Of a stretch of 64,000 nucleotides of DNA, positions 1 through 7,946 are shown piece by piece. The DNA is from Terasakiella magnetica (lineage in GTDB: Bacteria; Pseudomonadota; Alphaproteobacteria; Rhodospirillales; Magnetospirillaceae): positions 1 to 64,000 of the forward strand of contig CACVCF010000057.1 in the NCBI GenBank assembly GCA_902729415.1, in the 5' to 3' direction. The notes under the pieces are model-generated. The model was not told the DNA's origin. It did not search any database and saw nothing but the letters and a program-made list of their open reading frames with translations. Both the position numbers and the translations under genes were made by a program. How positions within the stretch are numbered: position 1 is the stretch's first letter; each line of letters starts with the position of its first letter.

Positions 1-68
1 TCAGCGACGACGGCGGCCAAGTGCGCGCGGTCTTCGGATCGGACGATGATGCTGACGGTTTGTGCCAT
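1..68 (-). CDS. IS630-type transposase, N-terminal fragment cut by the window edge
   Basis: A reading frame starts at an ATG at 68 on the minus strand and runs open off the left edge. The visible residues begin MAQTVSIIVRSEDRAHLAAV, which I recognise as resembling the start of IS630-family transposases, where such a segment precedes the helix-turn-helix. IS630 elements insert at TA; the nearest TA upstream of the start is at 126-127, inside a GTGCAC-TA context that could be the element end. Only 22 residues are visible, so the family call rests on N-terminal resemblance alone. Confidence 0.45.
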   Translation of the reverse strand, partial: MAQTVSIIVRSEDRAHLAAVVA

Positions 69-333
69 GCCCCCAGAATCGCATGGATCAGACCCGCCGT
101 GAATCCTCTGATTGGGTCAGTGCACTAGGACAATGAGATCCTGATCAGCCATGGGATTCCACGCTGTGCTCATATAGATGAGGCAGTGGAGTGGATTGGG
201 GTTAAATGCATGCGTCTGGTTCTCTCTATCCATTGCCCCCACCCCAATGAGCCTGCCCGCAGGACAAGATATATAGCGGGATTTTAGATTCGCACCAGAA
301 TGCCACCCAGGCTGACCAATCTGTCCAGCTTTG
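69..333. other. Non-coding stretch between the IS fragment and the integrase remnant
   Basis: I see no convincing gene here. Short frames exist on both strands but have no Shine-Dalgarno sequence or recognisable motifs. The first 60 bases probably hold the terminal inverted repeat of the IS630-type element. The rest has mixed base composition, consistent with mosaic accessory DNA. Confidence 0.4.
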
Positions 334-568
334 AAAATCCCAGACGAAACTACTATCAAGAGGAGTTTCGTCGAGAATTTTGATCTCCCAAAATATGAAC
401 GACCAGAAAATTTCCCGAGAATCTTCACCCCAGGACCAACAGCCCATCACTGCCCATCTGAAGCAGGGAACCAGCACCAGCTACGACCAGAGCCACACCG
501 GATGGCACATCCTGCCGATTATCAAACCATTCCAGCACGGCACTGGCATTGGAGTGGTCATAATGGGC
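334..568 (-). pseudogene. Truncated second copy of the tyrosine recombinase 3' end
   Basis: This 235-bp block is a diverged copy of 2171-2406, the 3' end of the intact recombinase plus its terminator. On the minus strand, 425-568 encodes a C-terminal fragment starting AHYDHSNASAVLEWFDN, which includes the catalytic tyrosine and ends at the equivalent stop codon (425-427). The downstream hairpin is kept: GACGAAACT at 343-351 pairs with AGTTTCGTC at 364-372. Homology stops abruptly at 568, just inside the catalytic domain, as expected for a recombination junction. It cannot make a working enzyme. Confidence 0.8.
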
Positions 569-651
569 GTATATTAGACGGTCTTGCTCTTCTCACGATA
601 CTACGGCAGGCGTAAGCTGTGTTGGAATCAGACCGTGGAGGGTAGGGGGTC

Positions 652-2043
652 ATGCAGCTCGACATCTCAACCTTATTCTTTGTGCTCGGCGGAGTGTCGA
701 TTCTGGCGTGCGGGTTTGCTTGGTTTCTGTATTTCAATAACAGACACATCAGAGGTGTAAAGGCAGTCGCTCTGTCCAGTTCATTTTTTGCTATCGGATT
801 TAGTGCAATTGCCTTACGTGCATTTTTGCCTGCTTGGTTGTCATACGCCGCTGCAAATATTGCTATATTCTACGGTTATGCCTTTGTTCTTTATGGTGTT
901 TTGATATTTTCAGGCAGGAAAGCTAATTTGCAAATTCTAATTCTGTGTGGAGCAGCATACGGTATCGAGTATGTATATTATTTATTTGTTGAAGACAACT
1001 TCATTGTCAGACTGATAAGTTACCTGACGACGTATGGCATAATTAGCATTATCACGTTTGCAATTATTGTGTTTGATTATCAAAAGAATTCTTCTCGCGC
1101 TTATCTTGCAGCATCTATATTTTTAGTCGTTTTAGCAGTGTCATTTTTTATCTGCGCTGGCATTTCAATACCTAGTGAACGCGTGAAAGATATATTCTCG
1201 AAAACATCGATAAATGCACTTGTTCTGTATGAACAAATTATTTTTGTGATTGGATGGCTCATATCATTTACGTTGATGGTCAATGAGAGACTGCTATTGG
1301 AGCGAAAAAGTGCTGAATTGGCACTAATAGACAAAAACAACGAACTTGAAAGATCGAATCTAGACCTTGAACAGTTTGCGTATGTTTCATCTCATGATCT
1401 CCAAACGCCACTTCGAAATATTGTTAGGTTTTCACAATTGCTTGAGCAGCGCTACAAAGGGCGTCTTGATTCAGATGCAGATGAATTTATTGGCTTCATC
1501 GTGCATGGCGGAAAGCACATGAGTGAGCTGATTGATGACCTGCTCCAATATGCTCGGATCAACAAACAACCTTTACCACCTCATCCAGTCCAAGCCAGAG
1601 AGGCAATAGAGCATGCAATTGGCAATCTAAAATATGAACGAGAAGAGGCTGGTGCAGAAATAGACGTTGGGGAAATGCCGCTGGTAATTGCTGATCCATC
1701 CCTTCTTACAAGCGTGTTTCAGAATTTGTTTGGAAACAGCCTGAAATATCGCTCTCCGGATCGAAAGCTTCGACTTTCGGTCACGGCAAAGCGAGATTCA
1801 TCAGATCATTGGGTTTTTGCCGTGGCGGATAACGGCATTGGCATTGAACCGCAATACCATGAAAAGATATTCGAGATATTCCAGAGACTGGACCCTATTT
1901 CCCATGCAGAAGGTACGGGGATCGGACTAGCCTTGTGTCGGCGAATTGTCCACCGCTTTGGGGGAACCATATGGTTGAAGTCGGAACCGGGGACTGGCAC
2001 GACATTTTTTTTCACGCTCCAGGACGGGTCAGTATCGACCTGA
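652..2043 (+). CDS. Orphan membrane sensor histidine kinase (7-TM N-terminus)
   Basis: 463 residues. The first ~213 residues hold about seven hydrophobic segments (roughly 8-29, 38-62, 64-88, 93-115, 120-143, 150-173, 188-213), a 7-TM-like sensor without an obvious periplasmic loop domain. A short charged coiled-coil-like linker follows, then a HisKA dimerisation domain with the phosphoacceptor H248 in SSHDLQTPLRN. The C-terminal ATPase domain has an N-box (FQNLFGNSLKY), G1 box (ADNGIGIE), F-box region (FEIFQRL) and G2 box (GTGIGLALC). A G-rich Shine-Dalgarno (GGAGGGTAGGGGG) precedes the ATG. The gene is clearly more AT-rich than the chromosome and has no adjacent response regulator, so it is probably horizontally acquired. 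The signal is unknown. Confidence 0.85.
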   Translation: MQLDISTLFFVLGGVSILACGFAWFLYFNNRHIRGVKAVALSSSFFAIGFSAIALRAFLPAWLSYAAANIAIFYGYAFVLYGVLIFSGRKANLQILILCGAAYGIEYVYYLFVEDNFIVRLISYLTTYGIISIITFAIIVFDYQKNSSRAYLAASIFLVVLAVSFFICAGISIPSERVKDIFSKTSINALVLYEQIIFVIGWLISFTLMVNERLLLERKSAELALIDKNNELERSNLDLEQFAYVSSHDLQTPLRNIVRFSQLLEQRYKGRLDSDADEFIGFIVHGGKHMSELIDDLLQYARINKQPLPPHPVQAREAIEHAIGNLKYEREEAGAEIDVGEMPLVIADPSLLTSVFQNLFGNSLKYRSPDRKLRLSVTAKRDSSDHWVFAVADNGIGIEPQYHEKIFEIFQRLDPISHAEGTGIGLALCRRIVHRFGGTIWLKSEPGTGTTFFFTLQDGSVST

Positions 2044-2169
2044 ACAGAGGCTCTGCTTATGGCGGCATAGCCCGCTGGATGTTTGATGCCTGCAGCGAGA
2101 TCGAACTGATCCCAGCCACCTGAACCAAAAAAGTTGAGACTCCCAACTTTCCAGCCTCAGGTCAGCCCC

Positions 2170-2210
2170 AAAAAATCCCAGACGAAACTACTACCTAGAG
2201 GAGTTTCGTC
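2170..2210 (-). terminator. Terminator of the tyrosine recombinase gene
   Basis: On the minus strand, just past the recombinase stop codon, a 9-bp stem (GACGAAACT at 2181-2189 with AGTTTCGTC at 2202-2210) is followed by a short T run (the A run at 2170-2175). The same hairpin is kept in the truncated copy at 343-372. Confidence 0.65.
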
Positions 2211-2262
2211 GAGGATTTTGATCTCCCAAAATATGAACGACCAGCAAATTTCCCGAGAATTT

Positions 2263-3552
2263 TCACCCCAGGACCAACAGCCCGTCACTTCCCATCTGAA
2301 GCAGCGAACCAGCACCGGCGACGACCTGAACCGCACCGGATGGCACATCCCGCCGATTATCAAACCATTCCAGCACGGCACTGGCATTGGAATGGTCATA
2401 ATGGGCATCCATCATGCGCCTGCTGGTGCCCATGATCTGAACCGACAACCCATCTGGAAGCCCCACGCCGGTAAGGTAGGTCGCCAAGTGATGCCGGAAG
2501 CTATAGAGGGAATAGCCCTTGGGATCATCGGTTTTGAACCCACAGGCTTTGACCAACGTCTCAAAGGACGTCTTGAACGACCCGATTCGTTTGCCATTGG
2601 GATTGGTGAAGAGGAACCCAGTGGGCAGAACCCCATCAACGGTTTGATCCATCAGCATCTGCCTGAACATGGCAATCAATTCCGGGAATGCCATGGGGAC
2701 CACCCGCTTGCCGGTCTTGCCCTTCTTGATGTTGAACCTGCTGCGATCCAGATCGATATCAGCCCATTGTAGGTTCAAGCCTTCGTGGGGACGGAGACCT
2801 GTGTAGCGAAGCAGGACCACGAAATTGTACAGCGACCGGCGTTGGGCTTGGATGTGTTTGCCACGATCCTCCACCATCCGATCCCTCGCCATCTTGATCA
2901 ATGTGTCGCACTGCTGGCTGGTGAAAGCCGGTCGAACATCACCATCGGCATCCAGCTTATCAATGTGGGCAAGATTCCCGGAATCAATGAACCCCTCCTT
3001 CTTGGCGAAGGTGATGATCTGGTTGAGGTTCTGGTTCTCACGATTCAACGTGTCGTTCTTGGGAACCCCATAGGATTGGGCATTCGCCAGAACCTTTTTG
3101 CCACCACGCTGATAGCCCTTCTTGGGTTTTTGGCTGCCAGGACCAGTGGTGTGATACGCCCGACGCCACTCGATATAATCCGTCAGATGGCTTTGGCGGA
3201 TTTTCCCGATATCAGCCAGCTTCAGCACATCGTGGAAATATGGAATGAAGAACTTCTCCACCGCCTTGCGTTTGTTGGCTATGTCCCGATTGGTTCCGTT
3301 GACCTTCAGCCACCGTTCAGCGACATCCTTGAATGATGTCCGGGTGGTTTGAACCAGAACCTCGCCATCACGCACAGCCTTGTATCGGCTGATTGCAGCG
3401 ACCGTGGCATCACCGACATCTCTATGACCAGTCGATCCACGAAACTGATCGCCATCATGAGTAAAATAGTAGTGCCAGATCGGTAATTTGGCATTATCAC
3501 GAATAAATATATAAACCTTGTTGTCCAATACACACTTACGCTTTGTCTTCAT
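2263..3552 (-). CDS. Tyrosine recombinase / phage-type integrase
   Basis: 429 residues from the chosen start. A Shine-Dalgarno sequence GGAGGAG lies just upstream of the ATG at 3552; an in-frame ATG at 3720 would add 56 residues without a ribosome site. The C-terminal catalytic domain shows the first arginine in LRYTGLRPHEGLNLQW, the H-x-x-R-type box as YSFRHHLATYL, and the nucleophile in MDAHYDHS. The N-terminal half fits an arm/core-binding region. The gene reads away from a tRNA-Gly gene 263 bp upstream, the usual position of an integrase in an element integrated at a tRNA 3' end. The other end of the element is not visible and probably lies left of the window. Confidence 0.9.
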   Translation of the reverse strand: MKTKRKCVLDNKVYIFIRDNAKLPIWHYYFTHDGDQFRGSTGHRDVGDATVAAISRYKAVRDGEVLVQTTRTSFKDVAERWLKVNGTNRDIANKRKAVEKFFIPYFHDVLKLADIGKIRQSHLTDYIEWRRAYHTTGPGSQKPKKGYQRGGKKVLANAQSYGVPKNDTLNRENQNLNQIITFAKKEGFIDSGNLAHIDKLDADGDVRPAFTSQQCDTLIKMARDRMVEDRGKHIQAQRRSLYNFVVLLRYTGLRPHEGLNLQWADIDLDRSRFNIKKGKTGKRVVPMAFPELIAMFRQMLMDQTVDGVLPTGFLFTNPNGKRIGSFKTSFETLVKACGFKTDDPKGYSLYSFRHHLATYLTGVGLPDGLSVQIMGTSRRMMDAHYDHSNASAVLEWFDNRRDVPSGAVQVVAGAGSLLQMGSDGLLVLG

Positions 3553-3583
3553 TTCATCAATTCTCCTCCATTTGTGATTATGT

Positions 3584-3604
3584 AGTATATATAATATACC
3601 ACTC
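3584..3604 (+). repeat. AT-rich motif upstream of the recombinase, shared with 40122-40140
   Basis: The block AGTATATATAATA, followed after two extra bases by CCACTC, recurs nearly identically at 40122-40140 upstream of another AT-rich orphan gene, in the same orientation. It contains a TATAAT-like hexamer. Here it lies between the recombinase start and the tRNA, so it could be promoter DNA or part of a recombination region. The role is not established. Confidence 0.35.
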
Positions 3605-3756
3605 CTTGTGGTTGAAGTCAAATTTACAGTTGGCGATCTTTGGCAGAATTCACCAATATTTTGTGCATAAATTTGTGCATTCTCACAGACGATTCCACGC
3701 CTGTAAGCCACTGTAATCATTGATTTATGTGAATTTGGGTGATTCTGGGAAAAGCC

Positions 3757-3797
3757 AGAAAAGCAAAAGGCTCACGGTCAAAAAACCGTAAGCCTTT
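3757..3797 (-). terminator. Terminator downstream of tRNA-Gly
   Basis: Read on the minus strand, a 12-bp stem with one G-T pair (AAGGCTTACGGT and ACCGTGAGCCTT; + coordinates 3785-3796 and 3767-3778) with a T-rich loop is followed by a TTGCTTTT tract. It lies about 20 bp past the tRNA 3' end, the expected place for tRNA termination. Confidence 0.7.
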
Positions 3798-3815
3798 GAT
3801 ATTGCTAACGCAAAT

Positions 3816-3890
3816 TGGAGCGGGCGAAGGGATTCGAACCCTCGACCCCAACCTTGGCAAGGTTGTGCTCTACCCCTGAGCTACGCCCGC
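3816..3890 (-). tRNA. tRNA-Gly (anticodon GCC)
   Basis: 75 nt including an encoded CCA. The acceptor stem is GCGGGCG with CGCCCGC, the discriminator is U, the D-arm contains AGCTCAGGGGTAGAGC, the anticodon arm has CTTGCCAAG giving anticodon GCC, and the T-arm has GGTTCGAATCC. The integrase reading away from its 3' end makes this tRNA a likely integration target whose 3' end has been preserved. Confidence 0.95.
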
Positions 3891-3934
3891 TCTGTTCGGC
3901 GTTTCCATCCGCCGTCTGGCGTCTGGAGGCCCGG

Positions 3935-3962
3935 ATAATATGAAAAAATTTGGCGGGCGCAA
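3935..3962 (-). promoter_or_regulatory. Candidate sigma-70 promoter of tRNA-Gly
   Basis: On the minus strand, TTGCGC (3962-3957) and TATTAT (3940-3935) are separated by 16 bp, about 45 bp before the mature tRNA 5' end. A GC-rich stretch follows the -10 box, as in many stable-RNA promoters. Confidence 0.55.
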
Positions 3963-4089
3963 GCACTTTTTTTCGCCATCTCGCAACCCCCCGGCCAAGC
4001 TATGAAAATTAGGGGTTTGGACTTGCCAGCCGGGCGGTGACAGTCCATCTATTGCGGGTCTTGCAGGCTAAACCGGACGAGCGTCGATT

Positions 4090-5022
4090 ATGGAAATGAT
4101 CATCAACCCCGCAGGGAAAAGCCAGGGTAGCGCCAAGGCTGGCGATGCCAAGGATCTGATCAAGGACGGCAGTACCGCCACGTTCATGGCCGATGTCATG
4201 GAAATGTCGCGCAAGGTGCCGGTGGTCGTCGATTTCTGGGCGCCCTGGTGCGGTCCGTGCAAGCAGCTGGGCCCGGCCCTGGAAAAGGCGGTCCGCGACG
4301 CTAAGGGCGCTGTCCGCATGGTTAAGATCAATGTGGACGAAAATCAGGATCTGGCGGCGCAATTGCGAGTCCAGACCGTTCCCATGGTCTATGCCTTCAA
4401 GGATGGCCGTCCGGTGGACGCTTTCTCTGGTGCGGTGCCGGACAGTCAGGTCCGCCAATTCATCCAGCGTCTCGCTGCTGGGGCCGGGGCTGGGCCGTCA
4501 CTCGATGAATACGTGGCCGAAGCCCGCCGGATTTTGGATGAGGGCGATCCCCAGACTGCCGCCGGGATCTTTCAGCAGGTGTTGCAGGAAGACCCCGACA
4601 GCGCCCCGGCCCTGGCCGGTCTGCTGCGTTGCCTGATGGCGCTGGGTGATACGGAACAGGCCGAGGCCATGCTGGCGCGGGTACCGCCGGAGATGGCGCG
4701 CCATGCCGAGATCGCCGCCATCCGCACCGCCATCGATCTGGCCCGCCACGCCACCGAGGTGGGCGAGGCCCCCGAATTGCGGCGCAAGCTGGCCAGCAAC
4801 GGCGACGATCACCAATCTCGCTTCGACCTTGCCATGGCCTATTACGGCGCCAATGAGCGCGAAGCGGCGGTGGACGAATTGCTGGAACTGGTTCGCCGTG
4901 ACCGTACCTGGAACGATGAGGCCGCACGCAAACAATTGATCAAGTTCTTCGATGCCTTCGGCCAGACTCACCCGCTGACCAAGGACGCCCGCCGCCGCCT
5001 TTCCGTCCTCTGGCTTTCTTAA
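4090..5022 (+). CDS. cnoX: CnoX/YbbN-like thioredoxin-TPR protein (chaperedoxin)
   Basis: 310 residues. An N-terminal thioredoxin fold has the active site WCGPC (C54 and C57) in DFWAPWCGPCKQLG and the cis-proline segment in VQTVPMVYAF. The C-terminal half (~130-305) is Ala/Leu-rich with TPR-like helical repeats, as in YbbN/CnoX. Family knowledge: CnoX proteins hold unfolded or oxidised substrates for GroEL and DnaK; alphaproteobacterial members with an intact CxxC can also act as reductants, unlike the E. coli protein. It is the first of five closely spaced plus-strand genes and probably acts in the cytoplasm. A plain thioredoxin fused to TPRs is the alternative wording. Confidence 0.88.
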   Translation: MEMIINPAGKSQGSAKAGDAKDLIKDGSTATFMADVMEMSRKVPVVVDFWAPWCGPCKQLGPALEKAVRDAKGAVRMVKINVDENQDLAAQLRVQTVPMVYAFKDGRPVDAFSGAVPDSQVRQFIQRLAAGAGAGPSLDEYVAEARRILDEGDPQTAAGIFQQVLQEDPDSAPALAGLLRCLMALGDTEQAEAMLARVPPEMARHAEIAAIRTAIDLARHATEVGEAPELRRKLASNGDDHQSRFDLAMAYYGANEREAAVDELLELVRRDRTWNDEAARKQLIKFFDAFGQTHPLTKDARRRLSVLWLS

Positions 5023-5035
5023 AAGCGGCGGCATC

Positions 5036-5689
5036 ATGGCTCAGCCCCAACGCATCGGCCCCCAGGATCTGCCGCCCGAGCTGCCGGTCTTCGCCATTTC
5101 CGGCGCCATTTTGCTGCCGGGCGGCACCATGCCGCTGATGGTGTTCGAGCCCCGCTACCTTGCCTTGGTGGATGATGCCCTGGCGGCGCGGCGGCTGTTT
5201 TCCCTGGTCCAGCCCACCGATGGCGCGGGCGGGGTGGTGCCCGGCCTCTATGGCACCGGCACCGTGGCCCGTATCACCGCCTTTGGCGAGACCGGTGACG
5301 GCCGCTATCTCATCACCGTAGCGGGGATGTGTCGGTTCACTCTCATCGGCGAGGGCGAGGAGCGCAACGGCTATCGCCGGGTCAAGGCCGATTACGGTCC
5401 TTATCTGTCCGACCTTGCCGGAAGCGACAAAGGCCCGATCGAACGGCGCCCGCTGCTGGCTATCGTGCGCTCCTATCTGGGGGGGCTTGGCATGGCCACC
5501 GATCTTGCCCAATTAGAAAAGGCGGATGACGCCGACCTTACCATTCGCCTCGCCATGGCTTGTCCGTTCTCGCCGGGAGAAAAGCAAGCGCTGCTGGAGG
5601 CCTCCAGCCATGCCGAGCGCTGCCAGTTGATGACCGCCCTGATCCAACGGGAATTGCTGTCCGAAAGCGGCAACTCCTCCATCCACTAA
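5036..5689 (+). CDS. LON N-terminal (substrate-binding) domain protein without protease
   Basis: 217 residues matching the LON substrate-binding domain: a start of the type [17 protein letters not shown], then [17 protein letters not shown], then a beta-rich region ending in a helical part. There is no AAA+ ATPase or Ser-Lys protease domain, so it is a stand-alone LON-domain protein. It starts 13 bp after the CnoX-like gene. Such proteins commonly sit beside cnoX and Trm112 genes in Alphaproteobacteria; their function is unknown, and a substrate-recruiting role in proteostasis is inference. Confidence 0.88.
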   Translation: MAQPQRIGPQDLPPELPVFAISGAILLPGGTMPLMVFEPRYLALVDDALAARRLFSLVQPTDGAGGVVPGLYGTGTVARITAFGETGDGRYLITVAGMCRFTLIGEGEERNGYRRVKADYGPYLSDLAGSDKGPIERRPLLAIVRSYLGGLGMATDLAQLEKADDADLTIRLAMACPFSPGEKQALLEASSHAERCQLMTALIQRELLSESGNSSIH

Positions 5690-5703
5690 AGAAGGCGATA
5701 GCC

Positions 5704-5904
5704 ATGGCCGAACATTTTTCCGGTCTTGATCCCAAGTTGCTGGAGATTCTGGTGGCTCCCGGCACCCATGCACCGCTGCGCTATGACGCGCAGGCCCAGG
5801 AGCTGATCGATGATAAGGCCGGTCTGGCCTATCCCATCCGTGACGGCATTCCCATCATGCTGGCCGACGAGGCCCGCAGCCTGGAGCAGGAGACCGGCAA
5901 ATGA
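5704..5904 (+). CDS. Trm112-like small protein
   Basis: 66 residues, the typical size. The core [20 protein letters not shown] followed by [14 protein letters not shown] matches the Trm112/YcaR fold, where LLEILVCP and [11 protein letters not shown] are hallmarks. The cysteines usually found in the first knuckle are replaced (VAP instead of VCP), so zinc binding seems lost. Trm112 proteins act as small partners of methyltransferases; the partner here is unknown. It overlaps the next gene by ATGA. Confidence 0.85.
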   Translation: MAEHFSGLDPKLLEILVAPGTHAPLRYDAQAQELIDDKAGLAYPIRDGIPIMLADEARSLEQETGK

Positions 5905-6350
5905 GCGCGACCGAAAAGCCCTGGCCGGAAGAGATCAAGGTTGATAAGGCCGCCCGCCTGCTGAAGGTTCTGTTTTCCGACGGCAAGCGATTCGAACTGC
6001 CCGCCGAATTGCTGCGGGTGGAAAGCCCCTCGGCCGAGGTCCAGGGCCACAGCCCGTCGGAAAAGACGGTGGTGGCCGGGCGCATGCATGTGGGCATTAT
6101 CGGGGTTGAGCCGGTGGGCAATTACGCCGTCAAACTGGTGTTCGACGACCTGCACGACAGCGGCATCTATACCTGGGACTATCTCTATGCCATGGGCCTG
6201 AGCAAGGACGAGATGTGGGCCGACTATCTGGCGGCGCTGGAGGCGGCCGGGTTGTCGCGCGATCCCGCGTTATCCAAGGCACCGCCGCCCAGGGCTGGCG
6301 GCTGTAACGGTGGTTCGGGCAAGTCGGGCGGATCTTGCGGCCACGGTTGA
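5901..6350 (+). CDS. DUF971 / GBBH-like N-terminal domain protein
   Basis: 149 residues. The pattern [21 protein letters not shown], then [20 protein letters not shown], then [24 protein letters not shown] is that of the DUF971 (gamma-butyrobetaine hydroxylase N-terminal-like) family; some relatives are linked to Fe-S metabolism. The last ~20 residues form a Gly/Ser/Cys-rich tail ([12 protein letters not shown]...CGHG) that could bind metal. Its start overlaps the Trm112-like stop, so the two are translationally coupled. The function is inferred from family only. Confidence 0.85.
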   Translation: MSATEKPWPEEIKVDKAARLLKVLFSDGKRFELPAELLRVESPSAEVQGHSPSEKTVVAGRMHVGIIGVEPVGNYAVKLVFDDLHDSGIYTWDYLYAMGLSKDEMWADYLAALEAAGLSRDPALSKAPPPRAGGCNGGSGKSGGSCGHG

Positions 6351-6351
6351 G

Positions 6352-6825
6352 ATGTCCAAGACCACCCGCGCCACCCAGGCCCTCGACAAGGCCGGGGTGG
6401 GCTATACCTTGCACAGCTATGATTACGACCCCCATGCCGACAAGATCGGCATGGCGGCTGCGGAAAGCCTGGGGGTTTCCGCCAGCATCGTGCTGAAGAC
6501 CCTGATGGCGCTGGTGGACGGCAAGCCGGCCTGCGTCATCCTGCCCTCGGACCGCGAGGTCAGCATGAAAAAGCTGGCGGCGGCCCTGGGAGGAAAATCG
6601 GCTCAGATGATGAAGCCCGCCGATGCCGAGCGCCTGACGGGCTATCACGTCGGCGGCATCTCGCCCTTCGGCCAGAAACGCGCTATTCCCACGGTGATGG
6701 AGCAAAGTGCCCTTGCCGCCCCGCGTGTGTTTCTCAACGGCGGCCAGCGGGGATTGCAGGTGGAGGCCGACCCCACCCAGATTCTTACGGCCCTCAAGGC
6801 CGTGGCCGCCGCCGTGGCGGATTAA
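6352..6825 (+). CDS. ybaK: Cys-tRNA(Pro) deacylase, YbaK/EbsC type
   Basis: 157 residues, close to the usual ~159. It matches the YbaK editing domain, which hydrolyses Cys mischarged on tRNA-Pro: TTRATQALDKAGVGYTLHSY at the start, then AESLGVSASIVLKTLM with the conserved lysine, then YHVGGISPFGQK with the GGxSPxGxK loop. I chose the ATG at 6352, just after the DUF971 stop, because an upstream in-frame start would only add residues inside the previous gene. Confidence 0.9.
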   Translation: MSKTTRATQALDKAGVGYTLHSYDYDPHADKIGMAAAESLGVSASIVLKTLMALVDGKPACVILPSDREVSMKKLAAALGGKSAQMMKPADAERLTGYHVGGISPFGQKRAIPTVMEQSALAAPRVFLNGGQRGLQVEADPTQILTALKAVAAAVAD

Positions 6826-6836
6826 AGCATCCGGCT

Positions 6837-7934
6837 CTAAAACAGGCGGGACTCGATCAGGTCCATGGGCTCATCTTCGGTGTGCTCATCGCCATTGGCC
6901 AGCAAGATGATGATCCGGTCCTTGTCCGGGTAATACCAGGCTTCGGCGCTGAACCCGGCGAAGCGACCGCTGTGGCCATAGCGGATACCGACATCGGTGG
7001 CAACCCGTTGCAGCCCCCAGCCATAGCCTTCATCCTCATCCTTGCCGCGCTCGACGGTCATGGCCAGGAGCATGTCCGGTGACAGCAGTCGCTGGCCGGG
7101 GCGGAACAGGCTGCTGAAAAAGCGTTCGAGATCGCGGGCGGTGGTGGTCAAGGGCGCGTCGCCCAGCCGCGACGACCACGCCAGCAGGCTGGCGTCCTTG
7201 CGCTCACCCTGGGGGCCGGGGCGGCGATAGCCATGGGCGAGACGGGGGTCGGAGGGGCTGACCATGGCGGTGCTGTCGGCCATCCCCAAAGGTGTCAGGA
7301 CGCGCCGCTCCAGGATTTCGGCCAGATCGCCGCCATCGCGCTGTTCCAGGATATGGCCCAGAAGGATGTAGTTGGAATTGGAGTAGACGTAGCTGCCGGG
7401 CGGTGTCGCCGGGCGGCAGCGGCCCTGACGCAAGGCTTCCGAGGCGGTCCAGCTGATGCCGGGATGCTCGGGCGTGGAAAACGAGGCGTTGCGCAGACAA
7501 TCGGGAATACCGGAGGTATGCGACAGCAACTGCGCGATGGTTGCCGTCTCCACGTGGGTCAAGCGCTCCGCTTCCCGGGGGTTGAGGAAGGGCCGGACCG
7601 GGTCGTCGAGTGATAATCCTCCTGTCTCGACCATCTGCAAAGTAGCGACAGCAGTGAGGATCTTACCCACCGAGGCGACATGGAAGCGGGTGTTCTCGGT
7701 AACCGGCGTCTGTGTCGCCAGATCGGCGAGTCCGGTCGTAGCGGTTTCGATCCCGTCCGGGCCTGAAACCAGCAGCAGAGCGCCGGGAAACTGAAACCGC
7801 GCCGTCACCTCGGTCAGAGCGGAATGGAGGTCGGCGGCGCAAGACTGACCGGTCCAAAATAGAGTGACGGCAAGGAGGAGGAGGCTGAACCGCGTCCCAA
7901 TCCATCGGCTAGGGGGGGATGGGGGGCGGGGCAT
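6837..7934 (-). CDS. Secreted serine hydrolase, class C beta-lactamase / DD-peptidase family
   Basis: 365 residues with an N-terminal signal peptide (hydrophobic ~17-30, then SCAADL). The S-x-x-K catalytic motif is SVGK (S88, K91) and the second motif is Y184-S185-N186 in YVYSNSNY, as in AmpC/EstB-type serine hydrolases. A C-terminal RYGHSGRFAG segment is the likely third (HxG) motif. It faces the ybaK run convergently with an 11-bp gap. The substrate is unknown: peptidase, esterase and lactamase are all possible. Confidence 0.85.
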   Translation of the reverse strand: MPRPPSPPSRWIGTRFSLLLLAVTLFWTGQSCAADLHSALTEVTARFQFPGALLLVSGPDGIETATTGLADLATQTPVTENTRFHVASVGKILTAVATLQMVETGGLSLDDPVRPFLNPREAERLTHVETATIAQLLSHTSGIPDCLRNASFSTPEHPGISWTASEALRQGRCRPATPPGSYVYSNSNYILLGHILEQRDGGDLAEILERRVLTPLGMADSTAMVSPSDPRLAHGYRRPGPQGERKDASLLAWSSRLGDAPLTTTARDLERFFSSLFRPGQRLLSPDMLLAMTVERGKDEDEGYGWGLQRVATDVGIRYGHSGRFAGFSAEAWYYPDKDRIIILLANGDEHTEDEPMDLIESRLF

Positions 7935-7946
7935 GATGGGGGCTCC

